NCBI RefSeq assembly: GCF_003234115.2
Contig: NZ_CP126251.1
Coordinates: 3,410,001 to 3,474,000, forward strand
Direction: 5' to 3'
Origin: Curtobacterium sp. MCPF17_002
GTDB taxonomy: Bacteria; Actinomycetota; Actinomycetes; Actinomycetales; Microbacteriaceae
Length of the DNA stretch: 64,000 nucleotides
Below the pieces are notes generated by a model that was not told the DNA's origin, made no database searches, and saw only the letters and a program-made list of their open reading frames with translations. Below are positions 28,481-38,101 of the stretch, in pieces (position 1 is the first letter of the stretch; each line of letters starts with the position of its first letter). Position numbers and translations under genes: made by a program.

Positions 28481-29476
28481 TCACAGGTTCGGGTCGCGCA
28501 GCCACCGCACGCGGACGCCGAACGGGTCGGAGACGGCCATCGCGACCCCGTCGAGCGAGGCCGTCGCGAAGGCGTCCGGGTCGCCGGGGTCGACGCCCTC
28601 GGGCAGGGTCGCCGCCACGCCGGTGAGGATGCCGGTCCGTTCGAGGGCGATCCAGTGCACGCCGCGGTCGCGGACGCGGTCCACGAACCGCTGGCGTTCG
28701 GCGCCGGGCACGTAGACGAGGGTCCCGGTGGTGAGGACCACCGGTTCGCAGCCGTCCGGCAGGGCGTCGAGAGCGCGGTCCAGGTCACCGGGCAACGTGC
28801 CGACGATCCGGACTGGAGGCACGGCGAGCGTCGCGCGCGCCGCCTCGCGCATCAGGGCGGTCCGGTCCGTCGCCTCGGGCGGGACGGCCTCGACCAGCCG
28901 GTCGAACGCGTGCGGTTCCGCCAGGTCGATCGGGTTCGGGTCGAGGGCGACGCGCGCCGCGATCGCGATCGGGGCGGTCGCGGCGGCGATCGGCACGCCG
29001 GACACGGCGGTGGTGAGGTGGAGCGACGGCGCCACCGGTGCGGTGTGCACGCGGACCACACCGTGCTCGGTGCGGTGGTCGAGCGTGACGCGATCGGGGA
29101 TCGAGCAGAGCCCCGCCGCGGCACCCGCGTCGACGAGGCCGAGCGGCCGGCCCACCCGCGCGGCGAGCGCGGCGAACAGCGGGACGACGGGACCGAGCCG
29201 CCGCGGGTCGTTGGCCTGCACCGTGGCGGAGGTGAGGGCCGCGACCAGGGCGGGCCGCGCCTCCAGGCCGACCGTGCGGAGCGCACCGGGGTCCGACGGG
29301 TCCGCACCCAACCGTCGCGCGACGGCGAAGAGGAGTTCCGGCTGCCGCTTCGGCTCCGGGACCTCGTCGAGGAGCGCGACCAGGTCGTCGTCGAGCGACC
29401 GCGCCCAGGCCGCGTAGGCGGGCGAGACGGACGCGATCCGGTCCGCGTACGCCGCGTACCGCGAGCGCGTGTCCAT
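28481..29476 (-). CDS. DUF2332 protein
   Basis: 331 aa. RYAAYADRIASVSPAYAAWARSL at the N-terminus and LGLVDAGAAAGLCSIPDRV near residue 120 match DUF2332, a family of unknown function. Its ATG overlaps the acetyltransferase stop as TGATG, so the two are coupled. The coding sequence contains palindrome-family core motifs at 28810-28821 and 29253-29270, the latter translated as GLEAR. Confidence 0.8.
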   Translation of the reverse strand: MDTRSRYAAYADRIASVSPAYAAWARSLDDDLVALLDEVPEPKRQPELLFAVARRLGADPSDPGALRTVGLEARPALVAALTSATVQANDPRRLGPVVPLFAALAARVGRPLGLVDAGAAAGLCSIPDRVTLDHRTEHGVVRVHTAPVAPSLHLTTAVSGVPIAAATAPIAIAARVALDPNPIDLAEPHAFDRLVEAVPPEATDRTALMREAARATLAVPPVRIVGTLPGDLDRALDALPDGCEPVVLTTGTLVYVPGAERQRFVDRVRDRGVHWIALERTGILTGVAATLPEGVDPGDPDAFATASLDGVAMAVSDPFGVRVRWLRDPNL

Positions 29477-29964
29477 CAGCGGTGCTCGCGGGCCGTGCCG
29501 ACCCGGTGCATCCCCACGTGCCGGATGCCGGCTTCGTCGTACGGTTCCCCGAACCGGACGAACCCGTGCCGTTCGTAGAGGCCGGCCACGTACTCCTGGG
29601 CGTGCAGGACGAACGGTTCGTGCCCGTGCGCCTCGAGCACGGCGGCGACCAGGCACCCGGCGATGCCGTTCCCCCGGTGCTCCGGGTGGGTGGCGACGCG
29701 GCCGATCACCCAGGCGGGCGGTGTCGCCCCTGCCGGGTGTTCCTCGTCCGCACCGGGGCGGATCAGCCGGAGGTACCCAACCGCTTCGGTGTCGGTGCCG
29801 AACCACCAGTGCTCGGTGTCCGGTTCGCGGTCACGGCCGTCGAAGTCCTCGGCCTGGACGCGCTGCTCGAGCGCGAACACGCGGTTCCGCAGGACGACGA
29901 TGCCGTACAGTTCGTCCGTCGTCAGACGATCCCAACGAGCACGGTGCACGGAATGTTCGGACAT
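29476..29964 (-). CDS. ElaA-like GNAT acetyltransferase
   Basis: 162 aa. LRNRVFALEQRVQAEDFDGRD and the acetyl-CoA loop VIGRVATHPEHRGNGIAG (about 91-108) identify an ElaA-type GNAT. The substrate is not known. ATG 29964 is 7 nt after TAAACT (29977-29972) with no Shine-Dalgarno, so it is probably leaderless. It is divergent from msrB and coupled to DUF2332. Confidence 0.85.
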   Translation of the reverse strand: MSEHSVHRARWDRLTTDELYGIVVLRNRVFALEQRVQAEDFDGRDREPDTEHWWFGTDTEAVGYLRLIRPGADEEHPAGATPPAWVIGRVATHPEHRGNGIAGCLVAAVLEAHGHEPFVLHAQEYVAGLYERHGFVRFGEPYDEAGIRHVGMHRVGTAREHR

Positions 29965-30031
29965 CGTGGCGAGTTTAGTGGAGTGGTCGGGAATGCCCCG
30001 TGAAGAGCCCGGCCGGAAGCAGGAGGAAACA

Positions 30032-30466
30032 ATGGCATACAACGTCGACAAGTCCGACGCCCAGTGGCGCGAGGACCTCTCCCCGGACCAGTACGCCGTC
30101 CTCCGTCAGGCGGGAACCGAGCGCCCCTGGACCGGTGAACTCCTCGACGAGGAGCGCGCTGGCGTCTACACCTGTGCTGCGTGCGGCGCGGAGCTGTTCA
30201 AGAGCGGCACGAAGTTCGACTCCGGCTGCGGATGGCCGTCGTTCTACGAGTCGGTGGACCCCGACGCCGTTCAGCTCATCGAGGACACCTCGCTCGGCAT
30301 GGCCCGCACCGAGGTCCGTTGCGCGAACTGCGGCTCGCACCTCGGGCACGTGTTCCCGGACGGGTTCGGAACGCCCACCGGCGACCGCTACTGCATGAAC
30401 TCGATCTCGCTCAACTTCGCGGCGAAGGACGCCGCCGAGTCGACGAGCGCCGAGAAGAGCGCGTGA
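30032..30466 (+). CDS. msrB: Peptide-methionine (R)-S-oxide reductase
   Basis: Reduces methionine R-sulfoxide in oxidised proteins. 144 aa. Zinc cysteines 48/51 and 97/100, the segments SGCGWPSF and GSHLGHVFPDG, and catalytic Cys121 in DRYCMNSISL are all present. AGGAGGA at 30021-30027 fixes the ATG. Only the B domain is encoded. It is divergent from the acetyltransferase and 37 bp before tRNA-Thr. Confidence 0.95.
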   Translation: MAYNVDKSDAQWREDLSPDQYAVLRQAGTERPWTGELLDEERAGVYTCAACGAELFKSGTKFDSGCGWPSFYESVDPDAVQLIEDTSLGMARTEVRCANCGSHLGHVFPDGFGTPTGDRYCMNSISLNFAAKDAAESTSAEKSA

Positions 30467-30486
30467 GCCCTGTGCCCGCTCGTCGG

Positions 30487-30492
30487 TAGGAT
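30487..30492 (+). promoter_or_regulatory. -10 of tRNA-Thr
   Basis: TAGGAT ends 10 nt before the mature 5' end at 30503. The -35 is weak. Confidence 0.5.
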
Positions 30493-30502
30493 GAGCGGGT
30501 CA

Positions 30503-30575
30503 GCCGGCATGGCGCAATTGGTAGCGCACCGTACTTGTAATACGGGGGTTGCGGGTTCAAGTCCCGCTGCCGGCC
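30503..30575 (+). tRNA. tRNA-Thr (anticodon TGT)
   Basis: 73-nt cloverleaf: acceptor GCCGGCA/TGCCGGC, D-arm GCGC/GCGC, anticodon loop CTTGTAA with TGT, T-arm GCGGG-TTCAAGT-CCCGC, discriminator C. The CCA is not encoded, unlike tRNA-Arg in this window. Confidence 0.95.
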
Positions 30576-30584
30576 CGAGCATGC

Positions 30585-30618
30585 GGAAGCCCCGGGCGAG
30601 AACTCGCCCGGGGCTTCC
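30585..30618 (+). terminator. Terminator of tRNA-Thr
   Basis: GGAAGCCCCGGGCGAG (30585-30600) pairs with 30603-30618, a very stable stem 9 bp past the tRNA. Confidence 0.8.
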
Positions 30619-30764
30619 GGCGCGTGGAACACGGATCAGGGGGCGTTCCGAGCGCTCGACGCGGTAACCAGCCGGTCGTGCAGTGATGGTGACACCTCAC
30701 CGAGCACCGTGTCCAGACGGCTGCCCATCCTCGCGGAAAGCCGCAGATCGCGGACAGCCGGCTC

Positions 30765-31796
30765 TCAGCGGCCTCCGGCGATCTTCCGCTCCCGCTGGGC
30801 GACCCCGGCCGTCCCGTACGGGTAGTCGTCGACCCGCGGTGCGCTGACGTCGGTCAGCGTCTGCAGTTCGGACTCGTCGAGCACGAGGTCGGCGGCGCCG
30901 AGGTTGTCCTCGAGCTGCGACACCGTCCGGGCGCCGAGGATCACGCTGGTGACCGCGGGCCGTGCCAGGAGCCATGCGAGGGCGACCTGCGACCGGGACG
31001 CACCGTGCGCGTCGGCGATGGCGGAGACCGCGTCGAGGACGGCCCAGGTGCGCTCGTCGCCGTTCCGGGCCTCCCACGCCTCCATGCCGCGCTCCGGGTT
31101 CTCGCCGAGGCGGGTGCTGCCGGTCGGGGCCTCGTCGCGCTGGTACTTGCCGGTGAGCCAGCCGCCGGCGAGGGGCGACCACGGGAGCATGCCGATCCCG
31201 GCGTCGAGGCACGCGGGGACGATCTCGTGCTCGATGTCACGGACGAGCAGGTTGTACTGCGGCTGCAGCGTCACGGGCGGCGCGAAGTGGTGCGCCTTCG
31301 CCTCGTACACGGCCTTCGTGATCTGGTGGCCGAGGTAGTTCGAGAACCCGTACGAGCCGATCTTGCCCGCGGACACGGCGTCGTCGAGGAAGCGCAGGGT
31401 CTCCTCGATCGGGGTCAGGGCGTCCCACGCGTGCATCTGGTACAGGTCGATGTGGTCGACGCCGAGCCGCTCGAGCGAGGCGTCGAGGGCGACCCGGAGG
31501 TGCCGGCGCGACAGGCCGAGGTCGTTCGGGCCGTCGCCCTGGGGGAAGCGGCCCTTGGTGGCGAGGACGACCTGCGCCGCCTCGGTGGGGTGTGCTGCGA
31601 GCCAGCGGCCGATGATCCGCTCGGACTCGTTGCCGGAGTACACGTCCGCCGTGTCGACGAGGGTGCCGCCGGCCGCGACGAAGGCGTCGATGATCGTGTG
31701 GGAGGTGGGTTCGTCGGCTTCACTGCCGAACGTCATGGTGCCGAGGGTCAGCGTCGACACCGATGTCCCGCTGTTGCCGAGGAGTCTGTAGTCCAT
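30765..31796 (-). CDS. Aldo/keto reductase
   Basis: 343 aa. LGLGTMTFG-like LTLGTMTFGSEAD, catalytic-type DTADVYSGNESE (Tyr near 53) and ATKGRFPQ mark an AKR. NADPH-dependent carbonyl reduction is the family activity. ATG 31796 is 7 nt after TACCGT (31809-31804), suggesting a leaderless message. It lies 53 bp past the alpha/beta hydrolase on the same strand. Substrate unknown. Confidence 0.9.
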   Translation of the reverse strand: MDYRLLGNSGTSVSTLTLGTMTFGSEADEPTSHTIIDAFVAAGGTLVDTADVYSGNESERIIGRWLAAHPTEAAQVVLATKGRFPQGDGPNDLGLSRRHLRVALDASLERLGVDHIDLYQMHAWDALTPIEETLRFLDDAVSAGKIGSYGFSNYLGHQITKAVYEAKAHHFAPPVTLQPQYNLLVRDIEHEIVPACLDAGIGMLPWSPLAGGWLTGKYQRDEAPTGSTRLGENPERGMEAWEARNGDERTWAVLDAVSAIADAHGASRSQVALAWLLARPAVTSVILGARTVSQLEDNLGAADLVLDESELQTLTDVSAPRVDDYPYGTAGVAQRERKIAGGR

Positions 31797-31849
31797 GGCC
31801 GGGACGGTACGCGCGGCGACCCCGGACAACGAGGACCTGCGAGTACCCC

Positions 31850-32722
31850 TCAGCGTCCACCGGACACGAGGGGCCCGCCGGACACGAGGGGCCCACCGGA
31901 CACGAGGGGCCCGCCGGACGAGCCGGGCCCACCGGACACGAGGGGCCCGCCCAGGAACGCCAGCGCGGCCTCGCGGAACGCCCGCGACGTCGGCGCGTTG
32001 AAGTGGTTGCGCCCGGGGATCTCGAAGAACGACGCGTCGGGTGCCGCCGCCGCGAGCCGCACGGCGCTGTCCCGGATGCCGTCCTCGCTCCCCGCCGCCA
32101 TCAGGATCGGCTGCGTCGGGGCGTTCGCGGGCGTCGGCTCGATGCTGTCCCGCATCCCCTCGACCATCGCCACGAGTGCCGCGAGGTCGTTCCCCTCGAC
32201 GTTCCCCGCCATCGTCAGGTAGCCGTTCGTGACGCGGTCCTCGATCGGGGTGCCGTCGGCGAGGTACGCCTTCGCCTGGTCGACCCGCACGCGGCGCATC
32301 GGGTCGGCGTCCGGGATGCCGCCGAACACCGCGCGGCTGATCCGGTCCGGCAGCCGCTCGGCGGTGTGCCACCCGACGCGTGCGCCGAGCGAGTACCCGA
32401 GGTACGCGACGTCGTCGAGCAGGTACGTGTCGATGACGGTGGTGACGTCGGCGACCAGCAGGTCCATCGAGTAGTCACCGGGGTCGTGCGGCTTGGAGCT
32501 GGCACCGTGTCCGCGCTGGTCGAGCGCGACGACGCGGTACCCGGCACGGACGAGGTCGCGGGTCCAGCCGGAGGCGTGCCAGTTGAGGACCGCACCGGAG
32601 GCGAACCCGTGCACGGCGACGACGGCCGGCGCCTCGGGGTCGCCGAAGTCGTAGGTGGCGATCCGCAGGCCGTCCGGGGACATCACGGCGCGTGGTCGGG
32701 GCGCTTCGGGGACGAGTGACAT
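31850..32722 (-). CDS. Alpha/beta hydrolase with repeated C-terminal tail
   Basis: 290 aa. VVAVHGFASG (oxyanion), DQRGHGAS and the nucleophile elbow GYSLGA (Ser near 110), with Asp in AAGSEDG and His in GRNHFN near the C-terminus, form the triad. Residues about 258-290 are five GGPLVS-type hexapeptides encoded by an 18-bp repeat. It is divergent from the NAD(P)HX epimerase. The esterase/peroxidase-type substrate is unknown. Confidence 0.85.
   Translation of the reverse strand: MSLVPEAPRPRAVMSPDGLRIATYDFGDPEAPAVVAVHGFASGAVLNWHASGWTRDLVRAGYRVVALDQRGHGASSKPHDPGDYSMDLLVADVTTVIDTYLLDDVAYLGYSLGARVGWHTAERLPDRISRAVFGGIPDADPMRRVRVDQAKAYLADGTPIEDRVTNGYLTMAGNVEGNDLAALVAMVEGMRDSIEPTPANAPTQPILMAAGSEDGIRDSAVRLAAAAPDASFFEIPGRNHFNAPTSRAFREAALAFLGGPLVSGGPGSSGGPLVSGGPLVSGGPLVSGGR
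31862..31951. repeat. 18-bp tandem repeat, five copies, inside a coding sequence
   Basis: Units start at 31862, 31880, 31898, 31916 and 31934. They encode the GGPLVS hexapeptide tail; the fourth unit is diverged. Confidence 0.85.
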
Positions 32723-32756
32723 GACCTCTCAAGGGTATCCGGGCACTGTGGTCGCC

Positions 32757-33524
32757 ATGGACGGCTACGGCGGCGATCAGATCCGGGCGGCGGAGCGGCC
32801 GCACCTCGACTCGGGTGAACCCCTCATGCAGCGCGCGGCCGACGGGTTGGCCGCGATCGTCGGTGCGCTGCTGGACGACCCGGCCGTGCGGCCCGGCGAC
32901 GGGCCGGGATCGGTCCTCCTGTTGGTGGGCAGCGGCGACAACGGTGGTGACGCCCTGTTCGCAGGTGCTCGCCTCGCGGCGGCCGGGAGGCGCGTGGCGG
33001 TCCTCCGTGTCGGCTCACGTGTCCACGAGGCGGGCCTGGCAGCGGCGCTGGACGCCGGTGCGCGCCTCCTGGACGGCCCGTCCGACGCCTCGGGACCCGA
33101 TGCCGGCGGAGCAGCGGACATCCTCCGGGCCGCGGGGCGGAGTGATGCCGACCGCCTGGCGTCGGTCGCGACCGAAGCCGCGCTCGAGGCGGACCTCGTG
33201 CTCGACGGGATCCTCGGGATCGGCGTGCACGGGGCGTCGGCGCTCCGCTCCCCCGCGCGCGAGGTCGTCGACGCGATCCGCGAGCTCGCCCGTGACCAGC
33301 GCGCACCGTTCGTCGTCGCCGTGGACGTGCCGAGCGGCATCGACGTGGACACCGGCGGGATCGTCGACGACCACGTGCTGCACGCCGACGTCACCGTGAC
33401 GTTCGGCGGCGTCAAGGCCGGCCTGCTGACCGGACCTGGCGCCACGCTCGCGGGACGGATCGAGTTCGTCGACGTCGGGATCGGCGCGGACCTGGCGGCG
33501 GTGGAGCCGCTCATCCGCACCTGA
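32757..33524 (+). CDS. nnrE: NAD(P)H-hydrate epimerase (YjeF_N)
   Basis: 255 aa from the ATG at 32757. QIRAAERPHLDSGEPLMQRAA, GSGDNGGDALFAG and VDVPSGIDVDTG are the YjeF_N signatures. It interconverts R and S forms of damaged NAD(P)HX for repair. The dehydratase domain is absent. TATCCG ends 7 nt before an in-frame GTG at 32748, so a leaderless start there (258 aa) is possible. Divergent from the hydrolase. Confidence 0.88.
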   Translation: MDGYGGDQIRAAERPHLDSGEPLMQRAADGLAAIVGALLDDPAVRPGDGPGSVLLLVGSGDNGGDALFAGARLAAAGRRVAVLRVGSRVHEAGLAAALDAGARLLDGPSDASGPDAGGAADILRAAGRSDADRLASVATEAALEADLVLDGILGIGVHGASALRSPAREVVDAIRELARDQRAPFVVAVDVPSGIDVDTGGIVDDHVLHADVTVTFGGVKAGLLTGPGATLAGRIEFVDVGIGADLAAVEPLIRT

Positions 33525-33548
33525 GCCCGGCAGGGGCCCCGGCAGGGG

Positions 33549-34490
33549 TCAGACCACGCCGGCGTCCACCCCGTGCTCGACGCCGCCACGCGTCTCGAGC
33601 CAGGTGTCGACGTAGTGCCGGTAGTTCGCGGCGATGAGCTGTTCGGCCGCCTCGGTGTCGAGGTGCTCGCGCACGACGTCCTCGAGCGGTTCCTCCCAGT
33701 TGCTCCGGCCGATCGCGAACCCGACGAAGCCGTCGACGGAGGCCGCGGTGCGCAGCCAGTGGTCGAGCTGCTCCTGGGGAGCGTCCCGGCCGAGGACGAT
33801 GCACTGCACCGCGTCCCGACCCCCACGTCGCGCCGTGGCGACGACGCGCTCGGCGTCCGCCCGCTCGTCGAGGCCCTCGAGCTTCCACACGTCGGCCTCG
33901 ACCCCGTGGTCCTGCAGGTACTCGAGCACCTGCACGACGAGGTCGGGTCGGAGGTCCCGGTCGTAGTCCTCGACCGATGCCCGCTGCTCGTCGGTGCCGG
34001 GCACGAGCAGCTCGACGAGGAACGGCCGGCCGGCGTCGTGCAGGGCGCTCGCCACCGCTGCGAGGTCAGCGGCCTGCTGTTCCCGGCGCGCCGGGTCGGA
34101 GTCGGGGTTGTCGCGCACGAGCACCTTCACCCAGTCGGGGTCGAACGCGTCCACGTGCGCCATCCACTGGTCGCCGTACTCGAGCTCGAACCACTCCCGA
34201 CCCGAGCGCTCCACGGGCATCGCGAGCTGCAGCCCGGCTTCCTTGGCGAGCCGTGCGACGTCGGCGCCGTACCGCTCGTCGACGAGGACGCCGGTGCGGT
34301 CGCGGGAGGCGCCGGCGGCGAGCGCGGTGAGGACGCCGCGGTAGACGAGCTGCTTGCCGGCGCGGACGCGTTCGGCTTCCTGCTCGTCGATCGGCTCGCC
34401 GCCTGGCTCGTCGTAGGTGTGCTCGAGGAGCGACGACCGCTGGTCCATCGCGAGCAGGAACAGGGGGTGTGCTTCGTCGAGGTTCGCCAT
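33549..34490 (-). CDS. DUF2090 protein (IolC C-terminal/aldolase-like)
   Basis: 313 aa. LFLLAMDQRSSLL at the N-terminus and WVKVLVRDNPDSD and EGLDERADAE later match DUF2090, a TIM-barrel related to class I aldolases and fused to IolC kinase in some species. The exact reaction is not known. ATG 34490 lies 7 nt after TAGACA (34503-34498), a likely leaderless start. Divergent from the zinc peptidase gene. Confidence 0.8.
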   Translation of the reverse strand: MANLDEAHPLFLLAMDQRSSLLEHTYDEPGGEPIDEQEAERVRAGKQLVYRGVLTALAAGASRDRTGVLVDERYGADVARLAKEAGLQLAMPVERSGREWFELEYGDQWMAHVDAFDPDWVKVLVRDNPDSDPARREQQAADLAAVASALHDAGRPFLVELLVPGTDEQRASVEDYDRDLRPDLVVQVLEYLQDHGVEADVWKLEGLDERADAERVVATARRGGRDAVQCIVLGRDAPQEQLDHWLRTAASVDGFVGFAIGRSNWEEPLEDVVREHLDTEAAEQLIAANYRHYVDTWLETRGGVEHGVDAGVV

Positions 34491-34550
34491 GTCCCCGTGT
34501 CTACTCGCGGCTCCGTGCACGACCCCCTGCTGATCCGTACATTCGGGGGC

Positions 34551-35444
34551 ATGACGTTCAACGACGACTCGGAGCTCAAGGGCGGGAAGGTCACCCGGCG
34601 CGGTCGGGGTGCGGCCATCGGCGGTGGCGCGGTCGGTGTCGGCGCCATCCTGGTGTTCCTCATCGCCCAGTTCACCGGCGTGGACCTCAGCGGGATCGTC
34701 GGTGGGGACGGCGGGACGACGCAGATCCAGCAGGAGGGCGACACCGTCGAGGCCGCGAGCGAGTGCCGCACCGGACGCGACGCGAACCTCGAGGTCGAGT
34801 GCCGGATGGAGGGGGCCGCAGAGTCGCTCGACGGCTACTGGACCGCGGAGTCGCGGCAGCTCGGCATCTCGTACACGACCCCGGGGTTCGTCCTCTTCAC
34901 CGGGTCGACCGACACCGGGTGCGGGCAGGCCTCGGCCTCGACGGGGCCGTTCTACTGCCCGCCGGACCGTTCGATCTTCCTCGACACCGCGTTCTACGAC
35001 GACCTGCAGTCCCGCTACGGCTCCTCCGGCGGTCCCCTCGCGCAGATGTACGTCGTCGCGCACGAGTGGGGGCACCACGTCCAGCAGCTCCAGGGCGCCT
35101 TCGCCTCGACCGACCGTTCGGGCACCGGGGCCTCGTCGGGGAGTGTCCGCGTGGAGCTGCAGGCCGACTGCTACGCCGGCGCCTGGGTCGGTGACGCGGC
35201 GAACACGAAGGACGCGAACGGCGAGACGTTCTTCGAGCCGATCACCCGGTCGCAGATCGACGATGCGCTGTCCGCCGCGAGCGCCGTGGGCGACGACAGC
35301 ATCCAGGAGCGCTCGAGCGGCCGCGTCGACCCGGACTCGTTCACGCACGGCTCGAGCGAGCAGCGCCAGAACTGGTTCCTGCGGGGCTACCAGCGCGGCG
35401 CGACGTCCTGCGACACCTTCAGCATCCCCGGCTCGTCGCTCTAG
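34551..35444 (+). CDS. Membrane-anchored zinc metallopeptidase (YpfJ type)
   Basis: 297 aa. A basic N-terminus and one membrane helix (about 22-42) precede the peptidase_neutral-like domain: Cys-rich CRTGRD, the zinc motif HEWGHH (171-176) and ELQADCYAGAW with the third ligand. The active site faces outside. ATG 34551 is 7 nt after TACATT (34538-34543), probably leaderless. The target protein is unknown. Confidence 0.9.
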   Translation: MTFNDDSELKGGKVTRRGRGAAIGGGAVGVGAILVFLIAQFTGVDLSGIVGGDGGTTQIQQEGDTVEAASECRTGRDANLEVECRMEGAAESLDGYWTAESRQLGISYTTPGFVLFTGSTDTGCGQASASTGPFYCPPDRSIFLDTAFYDDLQSRYGSSGGPLAQMYVVAHEWGHHVQQLQGAFASTDRSGTGASSGSVRVELQADCYAGAWVGDAANTKDANGETFFEPITRSQIDDALSAASAVGDDSIQERSSGRVDPDSFTHGSSEQRQNWFLRGYQRGATSCDTFSIPGSSL

Positions 35445-35449
35445 AAGCA

Positions 35450-35544
35450 GCCGTTCCGCTCGTAGGAAGCCGTTCCGCCCGTAGGAAGCCGTTCCGCGCG
35501 TAGGAAGCCGTTCCGCTCGTAGGAAGTCGTTCCGCGCATGGGGT
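35450..35544. repeat. 19-bp tandem repeat, five copies
   Basis: Units start at 35450, 35469, 35488, 35507 and 35526 and share GCCGTTCCGCNCGTAGGAA; the last is diverged. Just past the zinc peptidase stop. Confidence 0.85.
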
Positions 35545-35626
35545 GCAGGGAATTCCTGCCCCCTACGCGCGATTCCGCCTTCCATTGCGCGCACGATGGG
35601 CAGGAACGCACGCGACGCGACCAGGG

Positions 35627-35674
35627 GACGGACTGGAGGCGCGGTGCCAGCTGGCACCGCGCCTCCAGTCCGTC
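35627..35674. terminator. Perfect 48-bp palindrome, family A
   Basis: Arms of 24 nt centred at 35650/35651 repeat the core of the copies at 4691 and 6540. It sits 28 bp before the DsbA-like stop, between convergent genes. Confidence 0.8.
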
Positions 35675-35701
35675 AGTCCGCCCGTCGGTGGGGCGCGTCC
35701 G

Positions 35702-36649
35702 TCAGCTGGACGGGGTCGCGCTCGGGGTGGAGGAGGCCGACGGGGTCGGTGTCGCGGTCGGCGTGGCCGACGGGGTCGGGGTCGGCGTGGGCTCCGTCGC
35801 ACCGGCCGCCGTCACCACGAAGGTGCGGAAGTCGTCGTTCGTGATCGGGGACGTCAGCTCGTAGCGCTGGCCGTTCACGAGGACGAGCGGTACGCCCGGG
35901 AACTCCTCGAGCGTCGAGCCGGGGATCTCCCCACCGGTGACCGCACTGGTGCGCTCGTCGACCCACTTGCTGTAGGTCTGGTCCTGGATGCACTTCAGGA
36001 TCGCCGAGCGTTGCTGCAGCCCGTCGACGCCGGTGACGACCTTCGTGAGCTGAGCGTCGGTGAGGCCCGCGGTGTTCTGCTCGGGCTGCTCCGCGAAGAG
36101 CGCCTGGTGGACGGCGAAGAACTGGTTCGGCGAACGGTCGGCGACGCACGCGGCGGCGTTCGCGGCGCGGAGCGAGTACTTCGTGCCCTGCGACCGGTTC
36201 GACAGCGTGGCGATCGGGTGGATGTCCACCGTCGCGGCTCCCGAGTCGACGAGGCTCTCGATGTAGTCGCCGTTCGCCTTCTCGAACTGGCCGCACGTGG
36301 GGCACAGGTAGTCGACGTACATCGTGATGCGCACCGCGCCGGAACCGTCGGTGGCACTCGGCGACGGGGACCCGGTCGTGCTGACGGCCTTGAGGTCCTG
36401 GCCGATGGTGATGCCGCCCTGCGAGGTGTTCGCCGGGCCGGGGCCGGCGGGCTGCACCGAGTCGACGAGCACGAGCGTGACGATCGTCGCCGCGGCGACC
36501 AGCACGACGCCGAGGCCGATCTGCAGGCCGAGGCGGACACCCCGCTGCCGACGCTTCTGCTGCGTCCGCGCACGCTGCGCCCGCTGCCTGGCGGCTTCTC
36601 GTCGCTCGTTCCGCGCGGCGCGGGCATCACCCTCGGGGCGGTTGGTCAT
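35702..36649 (-). CDS. DsbA-family thioredoxin-like membrane protein
   Basis: 315 aa. A very basic cytoplasmic N-terminus (1-38), one membrane helix (about 40-63), then a thioredoxin/DsbA domain with active-site CPTC (116-119) and a C-terminal Pro/Thr tail (about 285-315). It probably shuffles or forms disulfides outside the membrane. GGAGG lies 9 nt before the ATG; the -10 TACAAT is at 36718-36713. Confidence 0.88.
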   Translation of the reverse strand: MTNRPEGDARAARNERREAARQRAQRARTQQKRRQRGVRLGLQIGLGVVLVAAATIVTLVLVDSVQPAGPGPANTSQGGITIGQDLKAVSTTGSPSPSATDGSGAVRITMYVDYLCPTCGQFEKANGDYIESLVDSGAATVDIHPIATLSNRSQGTKYSLRAANAAACVADRSPNQFFAVHQALFAEQPEQNTAGLTDAQLTKVVTGVDGLQQRSAILKCIQDQTYSKWVDERTSAVTGGEIPGSTLEEFPGVPLVLVNGQRYELTSPITNDDFRTFVVTAAGATEPTPTPTPSATPTATPTPSASSTPSATPSS

Positions 36650-36712
36650 CGAGTGGTCCTCCTGGTTCGGGGCGTCCGCCGGACCTCCCCCGAGCGGCGG
36701 ACGGACCCGGCG

Positions 36713-36718
36713 ATTGTA
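36713..36718 (-). promoter_or_regulatory. -10 (TACAAT) of the DsbA-like gene
   Basis: TACAAT differs from TATAAT by one base. TTGGCT lies 19 bp upstream as a possible -35. Confidence 0.55.
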
Positions 36719-36912
36719 GTAGGGCGCTCTGGGAGCCAGCCAACCAGCCCTGGGAGTCACCCGACCAGGGGGGTCGGCACTGGCGCATCGCGGGGAACTC
36801 GTGTTGTATGAACACCGATGGTCGACGACGACCATCCGGGGCCCCCACGGGCACACCGCTTCACTCGGATCGTCCGGCACGTACCTGCCGGTGAAGAAAG
36901 GACCGAACGCTC

Positions 36913-38013
<1,101 letters not shown>

Positions 38014-38032
38014 CGCTGGAAGGTCACAAACA

Positions 38033-38064
38033 GGAGGCGCGGTGCCAGCGGGCACCGCGCCTCC
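38033..38064 (+). terminator. Family A hairpin after the sugar ATPase
   Basis: GGAGGCGCGGTGCC (38033-38046) pairs with 38051-38064 around AGCG. 19 bp past the ATPase stop. Confidence 0.85.
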
Positions 38065-38101
38065 CGTCCGTTCTCACTTCCGTTCACAGAGGAACCACAC
38101 C

